From CAWDVK01 sp963805715 (GTDB lineage: Bacteria; Actinomycetota; Actinomycetes; Streptosporangiales; Streptosporangiaceae), in NCBI GenBank assembly GCA_963805715.1, contig CAWDVK010000020.1, positions 620,001 through 684,000 on the forward strand: 64,000 nucleotides of DNA, written 5' to 3'. The translations under genes were made by a program, and so were the position numbers. The notes below the pieces were generated by a model that saw nothing but the letters and a program-made list of their open reading frames with translations, was not told the origin of the DNA and searched no databases. This document shows, piece after piece, positions 1-8,137 of the stretch. The first letter of the stretch is position 1; every line of letters begins with the position of its first letter.

Positions 1-135
1 GAGCAGGAGGCGACCGAGGTAGCGGCCATGCTCGGCCTGCCGCTGACCATTGTGGACGCCGGCACCCGCGGCCTCGAACGAGAGCTTGAGCTGCTGCTAG
101 CCAGCGCGGTTCCCGTCATGATCTCGAAGACTTAG
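1..135 (+). CDS. C-terminal fragment of an unidentified protein (cut by window start)
   Basis: Frame 1 is open from the first base to a TAG at 133-135 and gives 44 C-terminal residues that begin EQEATEVAAMLG and end PVMISKT. The start lies outside the window. I do not recognise the family. The fragment has normal high-GC third-position bias, so it looks like a real gene end. Its last codons lie inside an inverted repeat (117-169). Confidence 0.45.
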   Translation, partial: EQEATEVAAMLGLPLTIVDAGTRGLERELELLLASAVPVMISKT

Positions 136-169
136 GGGTGTCATTTGCCGCAAACCTTTCGAGATCATG
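117..169. repeat. Inverted repeat, 12-bp perfect arms, overlapping the end of the first gene
   Basis: CATGATCTCGAA at 117-128 is matched by TTCGAGATCATG at 158-169 with a 29-nt loop. The match extends imperfectly outwards (CGGTTC against GAACCG). It overlaps the stop codon of the upstream gene and precedes the MTHFR-like gene. It may act as a terminator or processing hairpin, but there is no T-tract. Confidence 0.5.
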
Positions 170-203
170 AACCGAGGCCAGTCTGGCCGCGCTGCGGGCT
201 GCC

Positions 204-1097
204 GTGCGCGAGCGCTGGCAGCGTGCCGTGATGCGCGCCGTGCTGCCGCGCAGCGGCCTGCGGAAGGTCGCGCCTCTGCTCCAGTCACCGCGCTATGAGG
301 TGTTCCCGGCCCGTAACATCGAGGCGGCGATCACCGAGTGGGTCCCCCGCGCGCTGACCATCACCGTCACCGCCTCGCCGACCAAGGGCCTTGAGGCCAC
401 CATCGACCTCACCGAGCGGCTCAGCGCGCACGGCTATCGCGTCGTCCCGCATCTGTCCGCACGGCTGGTCAGGGACGCGGCGCAGCTGGCGGACATCGTG
501 GCGAGGCTGCGCGGCTGCGGCGTGGACGACGTGTTCGTGCCGGCCGGCGATGCCGACCCGCCGGCCGGCTGCTTCCCCAGCGCTCTCGCCCTGCTCGACC
601 AGCTCGCCGCGATGGGGCGCCCGTTCAGCCGGGTCGGGATCACCGGCTACCCGCAGAGCCACCCCAAGATCGGCGACGACATCACGGTGCAGTCGATGTG
701 GGACAAGCGGCACCATGCCGCCTACCTCGTCAGCAACCTGTGCTTCGACCCGGCCGTGCTGCAGCGCTGGATCAGCCGGGTGCGCGCGCGGGGGGTGACG
801 CTTCCCCTGCTGGTCGGCCTGGCCGGGCCAGCTGACCAGGCCCGGCTGCTGCAGATGGCGGCGAAGGCCGGCGTGGCCGACTCGGCCAGGTTCGTGACCG
901 GTCATGCCGAGTGGCTCGTCCGGCTCGGCGCTCCCGGCGGTTATGCCCCGGACCGGCTGCTCGATCGTGCCGGCACCGCGCTGACCGCTCCCGCCGCGCT
1001 GGTGGAAGGCCTGCACGTCTTTACCTTCAACCAGGTCCGCCAGACCGAGGAATGGCGCAGCGCGCTTGTCGCGCGGCTCGCTAGCGCGGTGCCGTGA
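204..1097 (+). CDS. Methylenetetrahydrofolate reductase-like protein
   Basis: This 297-aa protein resembles the MTHFR TIM-barrel family, which reduces 5,10-methylene-THF to 5-methyl-THF with a flavin. Visible family features are the early TVTASPTKGLEAT segment (the strand that carries the catalytic Glu region), a VPAGDADPP loop, GVTGYP-like (GITGYPQSHP) and the C-terminal HVFTFNQV, which matches the family HxyTfN motif. The start at GTG 204 is tentative. An in-frame ATG at 231 is also possible, and neither has a clear Shine-Dalgarno. It probably feeds the same C1-folate pool as the fhs and cyclohydrolase genes further along. Divergent paralogues of MTHFR acting on other substrates exist, so the exact reaction is inferred. 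Confidence 0.75.
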   Translation: MRERWQRAVMRAVLPRSGLRKVAPLLQSPRYEVFPARNIEAAITEWVPRALTITVTASPTKGLEATIDLTERLSAHGYRVVPHLSARLVRDAAQLADIVARLRGCGVDDVFVPAGDADPPAGCFPSALALLDQLAAMGRPFSRVGITGYPQSHPKIGDDITVQSMWDKRHHAAYLVSNLCFDPAVLQRWISRVRARGVTLPLLVGLAGPADQARLLQMAAKAGVADSARFVTGHAEWLVRLGAPGGYAPDRLLDRAGTALTAPAALVEGLHVFTFNQVRQTEEWRSALVARLASAVP

Positions 1098-1102
1098 CTG
1101 GC

Positions 1103-1393
1103 CTAGCGCGGTGCCGTGACCGGCGCCGTGGCCGCCATGGCGTCCAGCCTGCCGGCTAGCCGCGCCAGCTGATCGCCCGCGAGGGTGTAGCAGATGGTGG
1201 TGCCCCGGCGCTCAGTGGTGACCAGACCCGCCCCACGCAGCACCTTCAGGTGCGCCGAGATCGTTGGCTGCGACACCTCGAAGAACTCGGTGAAGTCGCA
1301 GGCGCAGATGCCCGGCTCGGCTGCCAGTCGTTCGAGGATGCCCCAGCGCACCGGGTGCGCTAGCGCGCGCAGCACGTCGATGTCAGCAGGCAT
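1103..1393 (-). CDS. ArsR-family winged-helix transcriptional regulator
   Basis: A 96-aa ArsR/SmtB-type repressor. The winged-helix core is visible: LRALAHPVRWGILERLA, then DFTEFFEVSQPTISAHLKVLRGAGLV (recognition helix) and RRGTTICYTL (wing). A CxC (ICACDF) sits at the position used for metal or thiol sensing in some ArsR proteins, but the rest of the metal site is not clear. It is divergent from the questin-oxidase-like gene at 1454, and the 60-bp gap between them contains two palindromes, so autoregulation plus control of that gene is the simplest reading. Confidence 0.85.
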   Translation of the reverse strand: MPADIDVLRALAHPVRWGILERLAAEPGICACDFTEFFEVSQPTISAHLKVLRGAGLVTTERRGTTICYTLAGDQLARLAGRLDAMAATAPVTAPR

Positions 1394-1402
1394 GGCGCTA
1401 GC

Positions 1403-1442
1403 ATATCGCCTCCAAACGATATAGGTTCGATTCTATATAGAA
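1403..1442. promoter_or_regulatory. Divergent promoter with two palindromes, probable ArsR operator
   Basis: ATATCG-N8-CGATAT (1403-1422) is a perfect 6-bp inverted repeat, and TTCTATATAGAA (1431-1442) is a perfect 12-bp palindrome. Both lie in an unusually AT-rich island between divergent genes. The second touches the AAGGAGG Shine-Dalgarno of the right-hand gene, so a bound repressor would block it. Confidence 0.65.
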
Positions 1443-1453
1443 GGAGGTCGATG

Positions 1454-2317
1454 ATGTCACCTCAGCAGGAAGCGCATCAGCACGCGGACGTACTGGACGA
1501 GGGCCTGGCCCGGCTGGCCGTGACCGGGCCGGAGTTCCGCGGCGGCCTGTCGAACCATGGCCCGATGGCGGCCGAGGCGATGATCAGGCTCGGGCGGCCG
1601 GAAGCCGTCGAGCCCTGGCTCGACGGCTACCTGCCCCTGCTTGAGGAGCCGCCGCGCGCCAGCGACCGCATCACCGACCAGACCTGGCCCGAGGCGATGG
1701 GCGTCCCGCGCCGGGTCACTGACTGGGAGCTGTACCTGCGGGACCAGCTAGCGGACGAACCCTGGCAGCTGGTCCTGGCGCGCTGGTGGCAGCGGCTGGT
1801 GCCTGGTCTCGCCGCTCATGCCACGCACGGCATCATCCGCACCTCGCACGCCGCGCGCAGCCTCGCGGAGGTACAGACCAGCGAGCGGCTGCACGAACTT
1901 GGCCGGGGCCTTGCCTACTGGGCATCTGGCTATCTCGAGCTGCCCGGCGGCACGGGCAGCGGCGGCGGCCTGACTCTGGACGCCGCCATCAGCCAGCCGA
2001 TCCCCTTCGTGCATGCGGTCACGGCGCCGGTCGCGGCCAGGTCCGTGCTGGGCCTGCTGCCCGGCGGCGTGGCGCAGCCGAGCTACGACGCGCTGTGGCG
2101 GACTGCCGCCGCGCTGTACTCGGCGTATGCCGCCGACTCCGCCCCCGAGCCGCCGCTTTCCGAGCCGCCCTGGCCGGCTGACCTGATCAGCCGCGCCGTG
2201 GGAACTGGCGACGAGCACGCCATCAAGTTCACAGAGGCGTGCCTGCGGCTGTACTCCGAATCAGCCGACCCCATCCTGCTGCAGGCCGCCGAGCGCGCCT
2301 GCCGCCTGCTGGGATAA
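1454..2317 (+). CDS. Questin oxidase-like protein (DUF4243 family)
   Basis: About 287 aa. It resembles the questin oxidase/DUF4243 family, whose fungal member performs a Baeyer-Villiger-type ring cleavage. The bacterial function is unknown. The early SNHGPMAAEAMIRLG motif and HATHGIIRTSHAARSL with paired histidines are typical, as is the late HAIKFTEACLRLY helix. Two ATGs occur (1451 and 1454). The AAGGAGG at 1441-1447 favours 1454, where spacing is 6 nt. It sits next to a divergent ArsR regulator that probably controls it. Confidence in family is good; the substrate is unknown. Confidence 0.7.
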   Translation: MSPQQEAHQHADVLDEGLARLAVTGPEFRGGLSNHGPMAAEAMIRLGRPEAVEPWLDGYLPLLEEPPRASDRITDQTWPEAMGVPRRVTDWELYLRDQLADEPWQLVLARWWQRLVPGLAAHATHGIIRTSHAARSLAEVQTSERLHELGRGLAYWASGYLELPGGTGSGGGLTLDAAISQPIPFVHAVTAPVAARSVLGLLPGGVAQPSYDALWRTAAALYSAYAADSAPEPPLSEPPWPADLISRAVGTGDEHAIKFTEACLRLYSESADPILLQAAERACRLLG

Positions 2318-2373
2318 CCGGCCGGCAGCCGAAGGGCTGGCACGGCACTCGCAGTCTCGGCGAGAATTCCGGC

Positions 2374-2625
2374 ATGAGATCACAGCCACTTCCGCGGCCA
2401 TTCCACCTGGCCAACGAGGGGCTCGCGCTCCTGCTGGAGCCCGTGATGCTTGCCGCTCTCGCCTGGTGGGGCGCCGAGGCAGGCGGCAGCCCGACCGGCC
2501 GGGTGCTGCCCGGCGTGGCTGCCCCGCTCGCGGCAGCCGTCATCTGGGGCCTGTGCGCCGCGCCCAGAGCCCGGTTCAGGCTCCCGATGGCCTCCGTGCT
2601 GGCGGTCAAGGCGGCGGCAGCGTGA
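2374..2625 (+). CDS. Small membrane protein of the YrdB (DUF2568) family
   Basis: An 83-aa protein with the YrdB/DUF2568 pattern: NEGLALLLEPVMLAALAWWG (helix 1), then PGVAAPLAAAVIWGLCAAP (helix 2, followed by the family AAPRA turn) and a short third helix near the C-terminus (LPMASVLAVKAA). The start is the ATG at 2374, where the family alignment begins. A longer reading upstream overlaps the questin oxidase gene and is not supported. Function is unknown. Confidence 0.7.
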   Translation: MRSQPLPRPFHLANEGLALLLEPVMLAALAWWGAEAGGSPTGRVLPGVAAPLAAAVIWGLCAAPRARFRLPMASVLAVKAAAA

Positions 2626-2706
2626 TCCCGTAAGATCGGCTTCTCCGACGGCTCATTTTCCGGTCGCCGGATCACGAACGATACGAAAACCTCCCGCAAG
2701 GCCGAC

Positions 2707-3651
2707 ATGGATACCACTGCAGATCCCCGCCCGGACAGCCGGCCGCGCGTCGCGATCGGCCCTCATCATCCTGGCTTCGCCGAACGCGCCGTCCGGGCCG
2801 GCGGCGGCGAGCCGGCCGATGTCGATGCGGCCGCGGACGCACTGGTGTGGCTCGATCCGGCCGACATGGACGGGCTGCGCGCCGCGCTGGCCACGGCACA
2901 GTCGGCGCGCTGGGTGCAGCTTCCGTTCGCCGGGGTGGAGCGGGTGGCCGGAGCCGGCTTGCTCGACCCGGCACGAGAGTGGACGTCCGCCAAGGGCGCC
3001 TACGCGGAACCGGTGGCCGAGCATGCCCTGATGCTGGCGCTGGCCGGGCTGCGCCTGCTGCCCCGGCGGATCCGGGCCACCTCCTGGGGCGAGGCAGCCG
3101 GTGTCAGCCTGTACGAACAGCCGGTGACCATCCTCGGCGGCGGCGGCATCACCACCTGCCTGGTCCGGCTGCTCGCTCCGTTCCGCGTCCCCGTCACCGT
3201 CGTGCGCCGCCAGCCAGACCCGTTCCCCGGCGCGGTCAGGACGGTGGAGACCAGCGCCATGAAGGAGGCGCTCGCCGATGCCCGGGTGGTCTTCCTGGCC
3301 CTGGCCCTGACGCCCAGCACGGAACGGATCATCGGAGCCGCCCAGCTCGCCGCCATGCGGCCGGATGCCTGGCTGGTCAACGTGGCGCGCGGGCGGCATG
3401 TCGACACCGATGCCCTCGTCGCCGCGCTGCGCGAGGGCACGATTGGCGGCGCCGCTCTCAACGTCACCGACCCGGAGCCGCTCCCGGACGGGCATCCCTT
3501 CTGGACCATGGACAACTGCATCATCACCCCGCACACCGCCGACACGCCTGAGATGATCGAGCGGATGCTCGGCCGGCGCATCGAGGTCAACGTGGCCAGC
3601 TTCGCGGCCGGCCAGCCGCTGCTCGGCCTCGTCGACCCCGCGGCCGGCTGA
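2707..3651 (+). CDS. D-isomer-specific 2-hydroxyacid dehydrogenase
   Basis: A 314-aa NAD-dependent 2-hydroxyacid dehydrogenase. The catalytic triad is visible: Arg in VNVARGRHVD, Glu in DPEPLPDG, and His in ITPHTADT. The nucleotide-binding loop is ILGGGGITTCLV, a variant of the usual GxGxxG. The N-terminal half is short compared with serine-pathway PGDH and there is no ACT domain, so a stand-alone hydroxyacid or glyoxylate reductase is more likely than SerA. It converges with the DUF2332 gene. The gap (3652-3698) contains a GCCGGCCGGC palindrome. The substrate cannot be assigned. Confidence 0.85.
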   Translation: MDTTADPRPDSRPRVAIGPHHPGFAERAVRAGGGEPADVDAAADALVWLDPADMDGLRAALATAQSARWVQLPFAGVERVAGAGLLDPAREWTSAKGAYAEPVAEHALMLALAGLRLLPRRIRATSWGEAAGVSLYEQPVTILGGGGITTCLVRLLAPFRVPVTVVRRQPDPFPGAVRTVETSAMKEALADARVVFLALALTPSTERIIGAAQLAAMRPDAWLVNVARGRHVDTDALVAALREGTIGGAALNVTDPEPLPDGHPFWTMDNCIITPHTADTPEMIERMLGRRIEVNVASFAAGQPLLGLVDPAAG

Positions 3652-3698
3652 CTAGCCGCCGGCCGGCTGCAGGCCCGAAGGCCCGCGGATGCGCTCCC

Positions 3699-4784
3699 CT
3701 AGGGCGCGGCGCCCCAGGTCACGGGCGTGCCATGCGCGGGCGCGGTGCCGAGCACCCGTTGCCGACCGCCCGGCCAGGTGGTCAGCGTCACCGGGCAGCC
3801 GCCCGTTCTGATCTGCTCCAGGCTCAGATGAGCAAAACGGCCCGCCGGGGTCGCGCCAGCAGCGAGCCGCTCGACGCCTTGCGCCAGCTCGGCTCGCTGC
3901 GCCGGGTCGAGGTACTGCCGGAAGACCGAGTGCCAGAGCACCGTCCAGCTGCCGGCTGCAAGCGCCGTGCGCGCCAGCGTGGCCGTCGCGGATTCCTGCC
4001 GCAGGTCGGCAGGAACGCGCGCGGCGATGTCGAGTGCCCCGCGCAGCCGCGCGAGCCTGCCGGCCTGGTCAGGCCAGACATAGGCCGTGAGGGTCAGCCT
4101 GCCGTCCGGCGACGCCGGATCCAGCGGGCGCAGGTCACCGCCGGTACGCGCCACAATCGTCACCTCGGCCGCAGGCGGCGGCTCTCCCTGCCAGCCGCCC
4201 GTGAGGATTACCGGCGACGACGGATCGCCGAACCTTCCGGCGTCGCCAGGGACGCAGAAATAGTCGGCCCGCAGATTCAGCCCAGCGCTCGCCCCGATCT
4301 CCACCAGCCGGATGGGCAGCGCGGCTTCGGCGGCGATGTGCCGCAGTCCGCCGAGCAGCGCCGCGGCCCGGCCCACCTCGTTGGTCTGCGGCGGCCGGTC
4401 CAGCCAGGACCTGATGACATCACGCTGGCCGGCCAGGGTCCGCCGGAGCGCAGCCCAGGCATCTGCGCTGCCTGGCCCGGGGCTAGCGGTCCCGCCCGCC
4501 GACGGGTAGAACGCGGCGAGCTCGGGCGCCCGGCCGGACAGAGCCACGGCGTGCGCGCCGGCCAGCATCCGCAGCGGCATCGCGCTGGCGATGCGCGCGG
4601 CCATGTGCCCGGCCAGCACGTCCGCGGTCGGGCCGCCGGCCAGCACGTCGTCGGCCGCATGAATGAGCAGGTCGCCGTAGAGCGTGCTGCCCAGCGCACG
4701 GCAGGCCGAGGCCTGCTGCCGTAGCACCGCTGCCGTCCGCTCGACCGCCGCCTGATCGGGATCTGGGATTCCCACGCGGGTCAC
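3699..4784 (-). CDS. DUF2332 family protein
   Basis: A 361-aa protein of the DUF2332 family, common in actinobacteria and without an assigned function. Visible markers are TNEVGRAAALLGGLRHIA, then LVEIGASAGLNLRADYF, which resembles a methyltransferase-like glycine-rich loop, and the later VLWHSVFRQYL. The start is a GTG at 4784; no strong Shine-Dalgarno is present. It is monocistronic, with a strong hairpin about 77 bp upstream that does not belong to it. Confidence 0.8.
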   Translation of the reverse strand: MTRVGIPDPDQAAVERTAAVLRQQASACRALGSTLYGDLLIHAADDVLAGGPTADVLAGHMAARIASAMPLRMLAGAHAVALSGRAPELAAFYPSAGGTASPGPGSADAWAALRRTLAGQRDVIRSWLDRPPQTNEVGRAAALLGGLRHIAAEAALPIRLVEIGASAGLNLRADYFCVPGDAGRFGDPSSPVILTGGWQGEPPPAAEVTIVARTGGDLRPLDPASPDGRLTLTAYVWPDQAGRLARLRGALDIAARVPADLRQESATATLARTALAAGSWTVLWHSVFRQYLDPAQRAELAQGVERLAAGATPAGRFAHLSLEQIRTGGCPVTLTTWPGGRQRVLGTAPAHGTPVTWGAAP

Positions 4785-4860
4785 TATGGCAGGCGGGGCC
4801 GCGTTCAGCCACGGGGGCGTGTCGCTATCCGCGTCAGCGCAGGGCTTCGGGCAAAATAGG

Positions 4861-4897
4861 GCGAGGCCCCTCCATGTATGAGATGGAGGGGCCTCGC
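4861..4897. terminator. Strong orphan hairpin, 15-bp perfect stem
   Basis: GCGAGGCCCCTCCAT (4861-4875) pairs perfectly with 4883-4897 around a 7-nt loop. There is no T-tract on either side. It could end a transcript entering from the right on the minus strand, or protect an RNA. No gene is evident on its right flank. Confidence 0.55.
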
Positions 4898-5667
4898 TGG
4901 CGTTGCCTCGCGCTGGCGGGCCGATTGCTCGGCTGCCGGCGCGCTGCGCGACCGTCCACTTGTTCCGGAAACTAGCGCCGCGGACCGGTTTCCCGGGCCT
5001 TCGCGACCCCTGGGGTCGCCCCCGAGGTGGTCTCCGTATGAAGTGGTGAGTGACTTTCTACGCCTGTCGTGGCTGCCCGCACAAGGGGTTTCCGTTAACC
5101 GGATCAAGATTCTTTGGCCATCCACAGTGCACCTCCTATCATCCCCTGACCTGGCCGTCTATCCACCTCACTATCCACAGCTCTATGCACAGTTCTGCGC
5201 ACAGGCGGGCGGGGCAACGGCATGGCTGAGCTTTTATGCATCGTTCTGAAACCAATCGCGAGCCGCCGCCGCTCGCCCTTCGCGAGTTCGGCAACGCGCC
5301 GGCCCCAGCTGCTCGCTAGGCTCACTGACGGAAGGGCAGCAACCCGGCGGGCAGCATGGGGGCGGCAGATTGTCCAGGTCCTGGCGCCGGACGGCTGGCT
5401 ACGTCCTGCTCGTCATAGCCCTCCCGGCCCAGGAGCCGGCGGGCTGGGGCCGGGCAACACGGACTTCCTCGCCGCGGTGTCCTCCTGCTCCGAAGCGACG
5501 GGCTGGAGCCACAGCACGATGGCCATCATCGGCGCGATCATCGCGGTCCTCTAGACGGCGGCTATCGGCGCAGCGCTCCGCTGCGCCTGGCCGCGCGGGC
5601 CAGGGCAGCACGGAGCACAGCCGAGCGCACCCGGTCGGCCCGGGTGCGGGACGCAGGGAAGGACGGC
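4898..5667. other. Long intergenic region with no convincing gene
   Basis: About 770 bp without a reading frame that shows family similarity or a credible ribosome binding site. It holds the palindrome GCGACCCC-T-GGGGTCGC (5003-5019), an AT-richer patch and a 12-bp tandem repeat (5159-5206). Reading frames at 5222-5554 and elsewhere have shadow-like composition and were not called. Confidence 0.5.
5159..5206. repeat. Four tandem 12-bp repeats resembling DnaA boxes
   Basis: Four head-to-tail units of exactly 12 bp begin CTATCCACC, CTATCCACA, CTATGCACA and CTGCGCACA. The TATCCACA core resembles a DnaA box (TTATCCACA). A fifth similar site, CCATCCACAGTG, lies at about 5118. Spacing of about one helical turn suggests side-by-side protein binding. 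Its role is unknown. Confidence 0.55.
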
Positions 5668-6453
5668 ATGGGGAGCAAAGGCGCGATCACTGTCGCGAGC
5701 CTCAACCTGCACTGCGGCTTCACCCAGCGCGGCGAGCCGTATGACGTGACGGCAGCGCTCAGCAGCCTCGACGCTGACGTTATCGCGGTGCAGGAGAGCT
5801 GGCGTGCGACCGGTGCGGACGACGATCCGGTGGCCGCGTCCGCGAGATCACTGGGCGCCCGGCTGATCCGCAGCTGGCTGCATTCCGGCGAGAGCCTGGC
5901 CAGCCTGGCGATCGCCGCACGGCCCGATCCTGGCAGCTTCGGGATCGCCATTGTCAGCAAGCTCCCGGTCACCGGATACGAGGTCGTGGATCTCGGCCGG
6001 GCGCCGGGAGACAGGATCCGCCGGGCAGCGCAGGTGGTGTCGGTCCTGACGCCTGGCGGCCAGCCGCTGCGCCTGGCCAATGCGCACCTCACGCACAAAT
6101 TCACGAGCCCCGTCCAGCTGGCATGGCTCAGCCGCCGGCTCCGCCAGATCCGCGGTGCGCCCGCGCCCGGCCGGGCGGCCGCGCCGGCCGTGATCGTCGG
6201 GGACCTCAACATGCCGCGGCTCGCGACGGTCACCGCAGTCGGCTACGCGCCGGTCATCCGCGGCAGGACATGGCCGGCGGACCGGCCGGTGATTCAGCTC
6301 GATCACATGCTGGTCAGCCAGGGCCTGGCGGGCGCCGGAGCGAGGGTACTGGAACCAGTGGGCTCGGACCATCGTCCGATCCGCGCGGCGCTTGAGCTCA
6401 GCCAGCATCCGCGCTCCAGCGCGGCGCGGGTTCACCGCCAGGTCAGGGAGTGA
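5668..6453 (+). CDS. Endonuclease/exonuclease/phosphatase family protein
   Basis: About 261 aa with the metal-dependent DNase I-like fold. Motifs in order are SLNLHCG (Asn metal ligand), ADVIAVQE (catalytic Glu), VIVGDLNMP (GDxN) and GSDHRPI (terminal DH pair). These fit phosphodiesterases acting on nucleic acids, sphingomyelin or phosphoinositides, and the substrate is not determinable. The start is ATG 5668, preceded by AGGGAAGGA; a GTG at 5644 is possible. It overlaps the convergent LuxR gene by 11 bp. Confidence 0.82.
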   Translation: MGSKGAITVASLNLHCGFTQRGEPYDVTAALSSLDADVIAVQESWRATGADDDPVAASARSLGARLIRSWLHSGESLASLAIAARPDPGSFGIAIVSKLPVTGYEVVDLGRAPGDRIRRAAQVVSVLTPGGQPLRLANAHLTHKFTSPVQLAWLSRRLRQIRGAPAPGRAAAPAVIVGDLNMPRLATVTAVGYAPVIRGRTWPADRPVIQLDHMLVSQGLAGAGARVLEPVGSDHRPIRAALELSQHPRSSAARVHRQVRE

Positions 6454-7186
6454 CCTGGTAAACGGCCGCAGCGCGACTTGTGACCTCCAGCTTCCGGTAA
6501 ATGTGCTCCAGGTGCTTGGCGATCGTCCGGGGGCTCACGTCCAGGGTGCGCGCGATGGCCGCGTTCGTGCGGCCGCGAGCGACCAGATCGAGAACCTGAA
6601 CCTCGCGATCGGTAAGCCCGGCTAGCCGCTCGGGATCTGCCCCGCGCAGCGCCTGTCCCGCGGACTGGCGCCTGCGGACGCGCAGCAGCGCGGTGCCCAG
6701 CGGGACGCGGACGACGTCCAGCAGGTCGCGGTGAGCCTCGGTGAAGTCGGTCCTGGACCGGTTGAACGCGATACCGATGATCTGCGGGCCCGGATCCGTC
6801 AGGTTCACTGCCATCTGATGCTCGACGGTCATTACCCGGAAGAACTCGCCGTAGAGGGACAGCCGGTGAAAGTCCTGATCACTGAGAAAGTCACTGATCT
6901 TCCGCGGGCGGCGGTCGCACGTGTTCCGGTAGTGATTAATGAGCGGATGCTCGTGGATGTGCGCATCGAACAATTCCAGGCTGACCGGCAGCTCATCTAA
7001 TGGGTGCACGACAGCGTGGATGAGCACGGGCCCGGGATCGAGCTCGTTGTAGCTCAGATAGTCACAGCCGATCAGCTGCGACAGACCGGAAAGCGCCACC
7101 TTAGGGAAGCACGCCGGATCGTCGAGCTCCGCCAGGTCGTCAATGAGCCGCAACGCCTGTTGCAGCGCATTGAACGATACGTACAT
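6443..7186 (-). CDS. LuxR-family transcriptional regulator
   Basis: A 247-aa protein with an N-terminal sensor region of about 170 residues and no receiver-domain aspartate, then a C-terminal LuxR/GerE helix-turn-helix. The HTH is clear: GLTDREVQVLDLVARGRTNAAIARTL, then VSPRTIAKHLEHIYRKL. It is the last HTH before a tail VTSRAAAVYQVTP. The ligand is unknown. The 400-bp gap upstream contains a 13-bp tandem repeat and palindrome (7316-7354), a possible binding site. Confidence 0.85.
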   Translation of the reverse strand: MYVSFNALQQALRLIDDLAELDDPACFPKVALSGLSQLIGCDYLSYNELDPGPVLIHAVVHPLDELPVSLELFDAHIHEHPLINHYRNTCDRRPRKISDFLSDQDFHRLSLYGEFFRVMTVEHQMAVNLTDPGPQIIGIAFNRSRTDFTEAHRDLLDVVRVPLGTALLRVRRRQSAGQALRGADPERLAGLTDREVQVLDLVARGRTNAAIARTLDVSPRTIAKHLEHIYRKLEVTSRAAAVYQVTP

Positions 7187-7315
7187 GGCTGTCCCCCCGG
7201 GCCGGCCGCTTCCGTTCAGCGCGCGTCAGTGCGCATGCGTAGAAAACAGTGCCCGACCCGGCGGGTTTCGTCAAGCCGGCCAAAAGGTGCTGATCACCAA
7301 GAGCCATATCTTTAC

Positions 7316-7354
7316 CGCGTGCAAGACTCGCGTGCACGACTCGCGTGCACGGCA
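7316..7354. repeat. Three tandem 13-bp repeats with palindromic CGTGCACG cores
   Basis: Units CGCGTGCAAGACT, CGCGTGCACGACT and CGCGTGCACGGCA run head to tail. The last two create CGTGCACG-N5-CGTGCACG, each core self-complementary. The site lies in the 401-bp gap between divergent genes at 7186 and 7588 and may be a regulator operator. The rest of that gap (7187-7587) holds no gene I can support. Confidence 0.5.
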
Positions 7355-7587
7355 CCTGGCCGCCTCCCGGCGGCGTGGCCGGAGGCGCTCAGCATGGCCG
7401 GCCGGTCAGCTCGGCCGACTCGGACAGGGCAGCCCCCGGATGTGTCACCGGGCTGGGCAGCCCGCCCGCGGCGGTGCGCAACCTGCGTATAGACGCTGCT
7501 TCGTGCGTGCGGGTTGAGTGATAGCCAGCTGAGCCGCCCGGCGGCGCGGCGAGCGCCGGACCATCGGCGCGATCGACGGAGGTAGAT

Positions 7588-7821
7588 GTGGGGCAAGGGG
7601 TCTGGCTCAACTTCGCGATCGGCGCGCTCTTTTTTCTCGCCATCGCGGGAATCCCGCTATGGATGGTCTTCAGGCATCCCGAATCCCAGCCGGAGTACGG
7701 CCATCATGGACATTTCTTCAGCCGGCAGCCCGGCGATCAGGTACCTATTCCGGTTGCCGTCATGGTTCAGGCGCCATACGCAGACGGGCTGGCCGTTCGG
7801 GCGCCGAGCACGTCTGCGTAG
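7588..7821 (+). CDS. Small single-pass membrane protein, hypothetical
   Basis: A 77-aa frame starting at GTG 7588, with GGAGGT at 7579-7584. The N-terminal part is one hydrophobic helix (residues 5-28, FAIGALFFLAIAGIPLWMVF) followed by a His-rich polar tail (PEYGHHGHFF). I do not recognise the family. An overlapping frame starting at ATG 7586 has shadow-like, Arg/Ser-rich composition and is less likely. From its stop to 8137 (316 bp) I see no gene. Confidence 0.4.
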   Translation: MGQGVWLNFAIGALFFLAIAGIPLWMVFRHPESQPEYGHHGHFFSRQPGDQVPIPVAVMVQAPYADGLAVRAPSTSA

Positions 7822-8137
7822 CAGCCCGCTGGTCTGTACTGGTATTTCGATCGTCCACCTGCCATTCGGGGCTATACCAGGCTGACGAGATTTTCGCCCG
7901 GCAACTGTAGCTTCCCGCCGCTGGATGGTCGTAGCGCGGGCACGCCGGAACTCGCAGGAGACCGCTGATGGTCCCTGCAGGCCCGTCGCGAGGCGTCACG
8001 TGAACGCGCCAGCCGTGTTCTGCCATGTCGCTGCTTTGCGAATTATTTGCTGCCGTTCTCGACGTTCCGTACTTGCCAGGCATGTCCGGCTAGTCGGCCA
8101 TGCAGGCGTTCTCGCGGTCGCGTTGTGCGGCCCGGCG

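Noticed and set aside
5159..5206. Chromosomal replication origin
   Set aside because: Only about five weak DnaA-like boxes and no dnaA, dnaN, parA or gyr genes nearby.
5222..5554. 110-codon frame in the gene-free region
   Set aside because: No ribosome site, shadow-like Arg/Ser/Pro composition and no recognisable domain.
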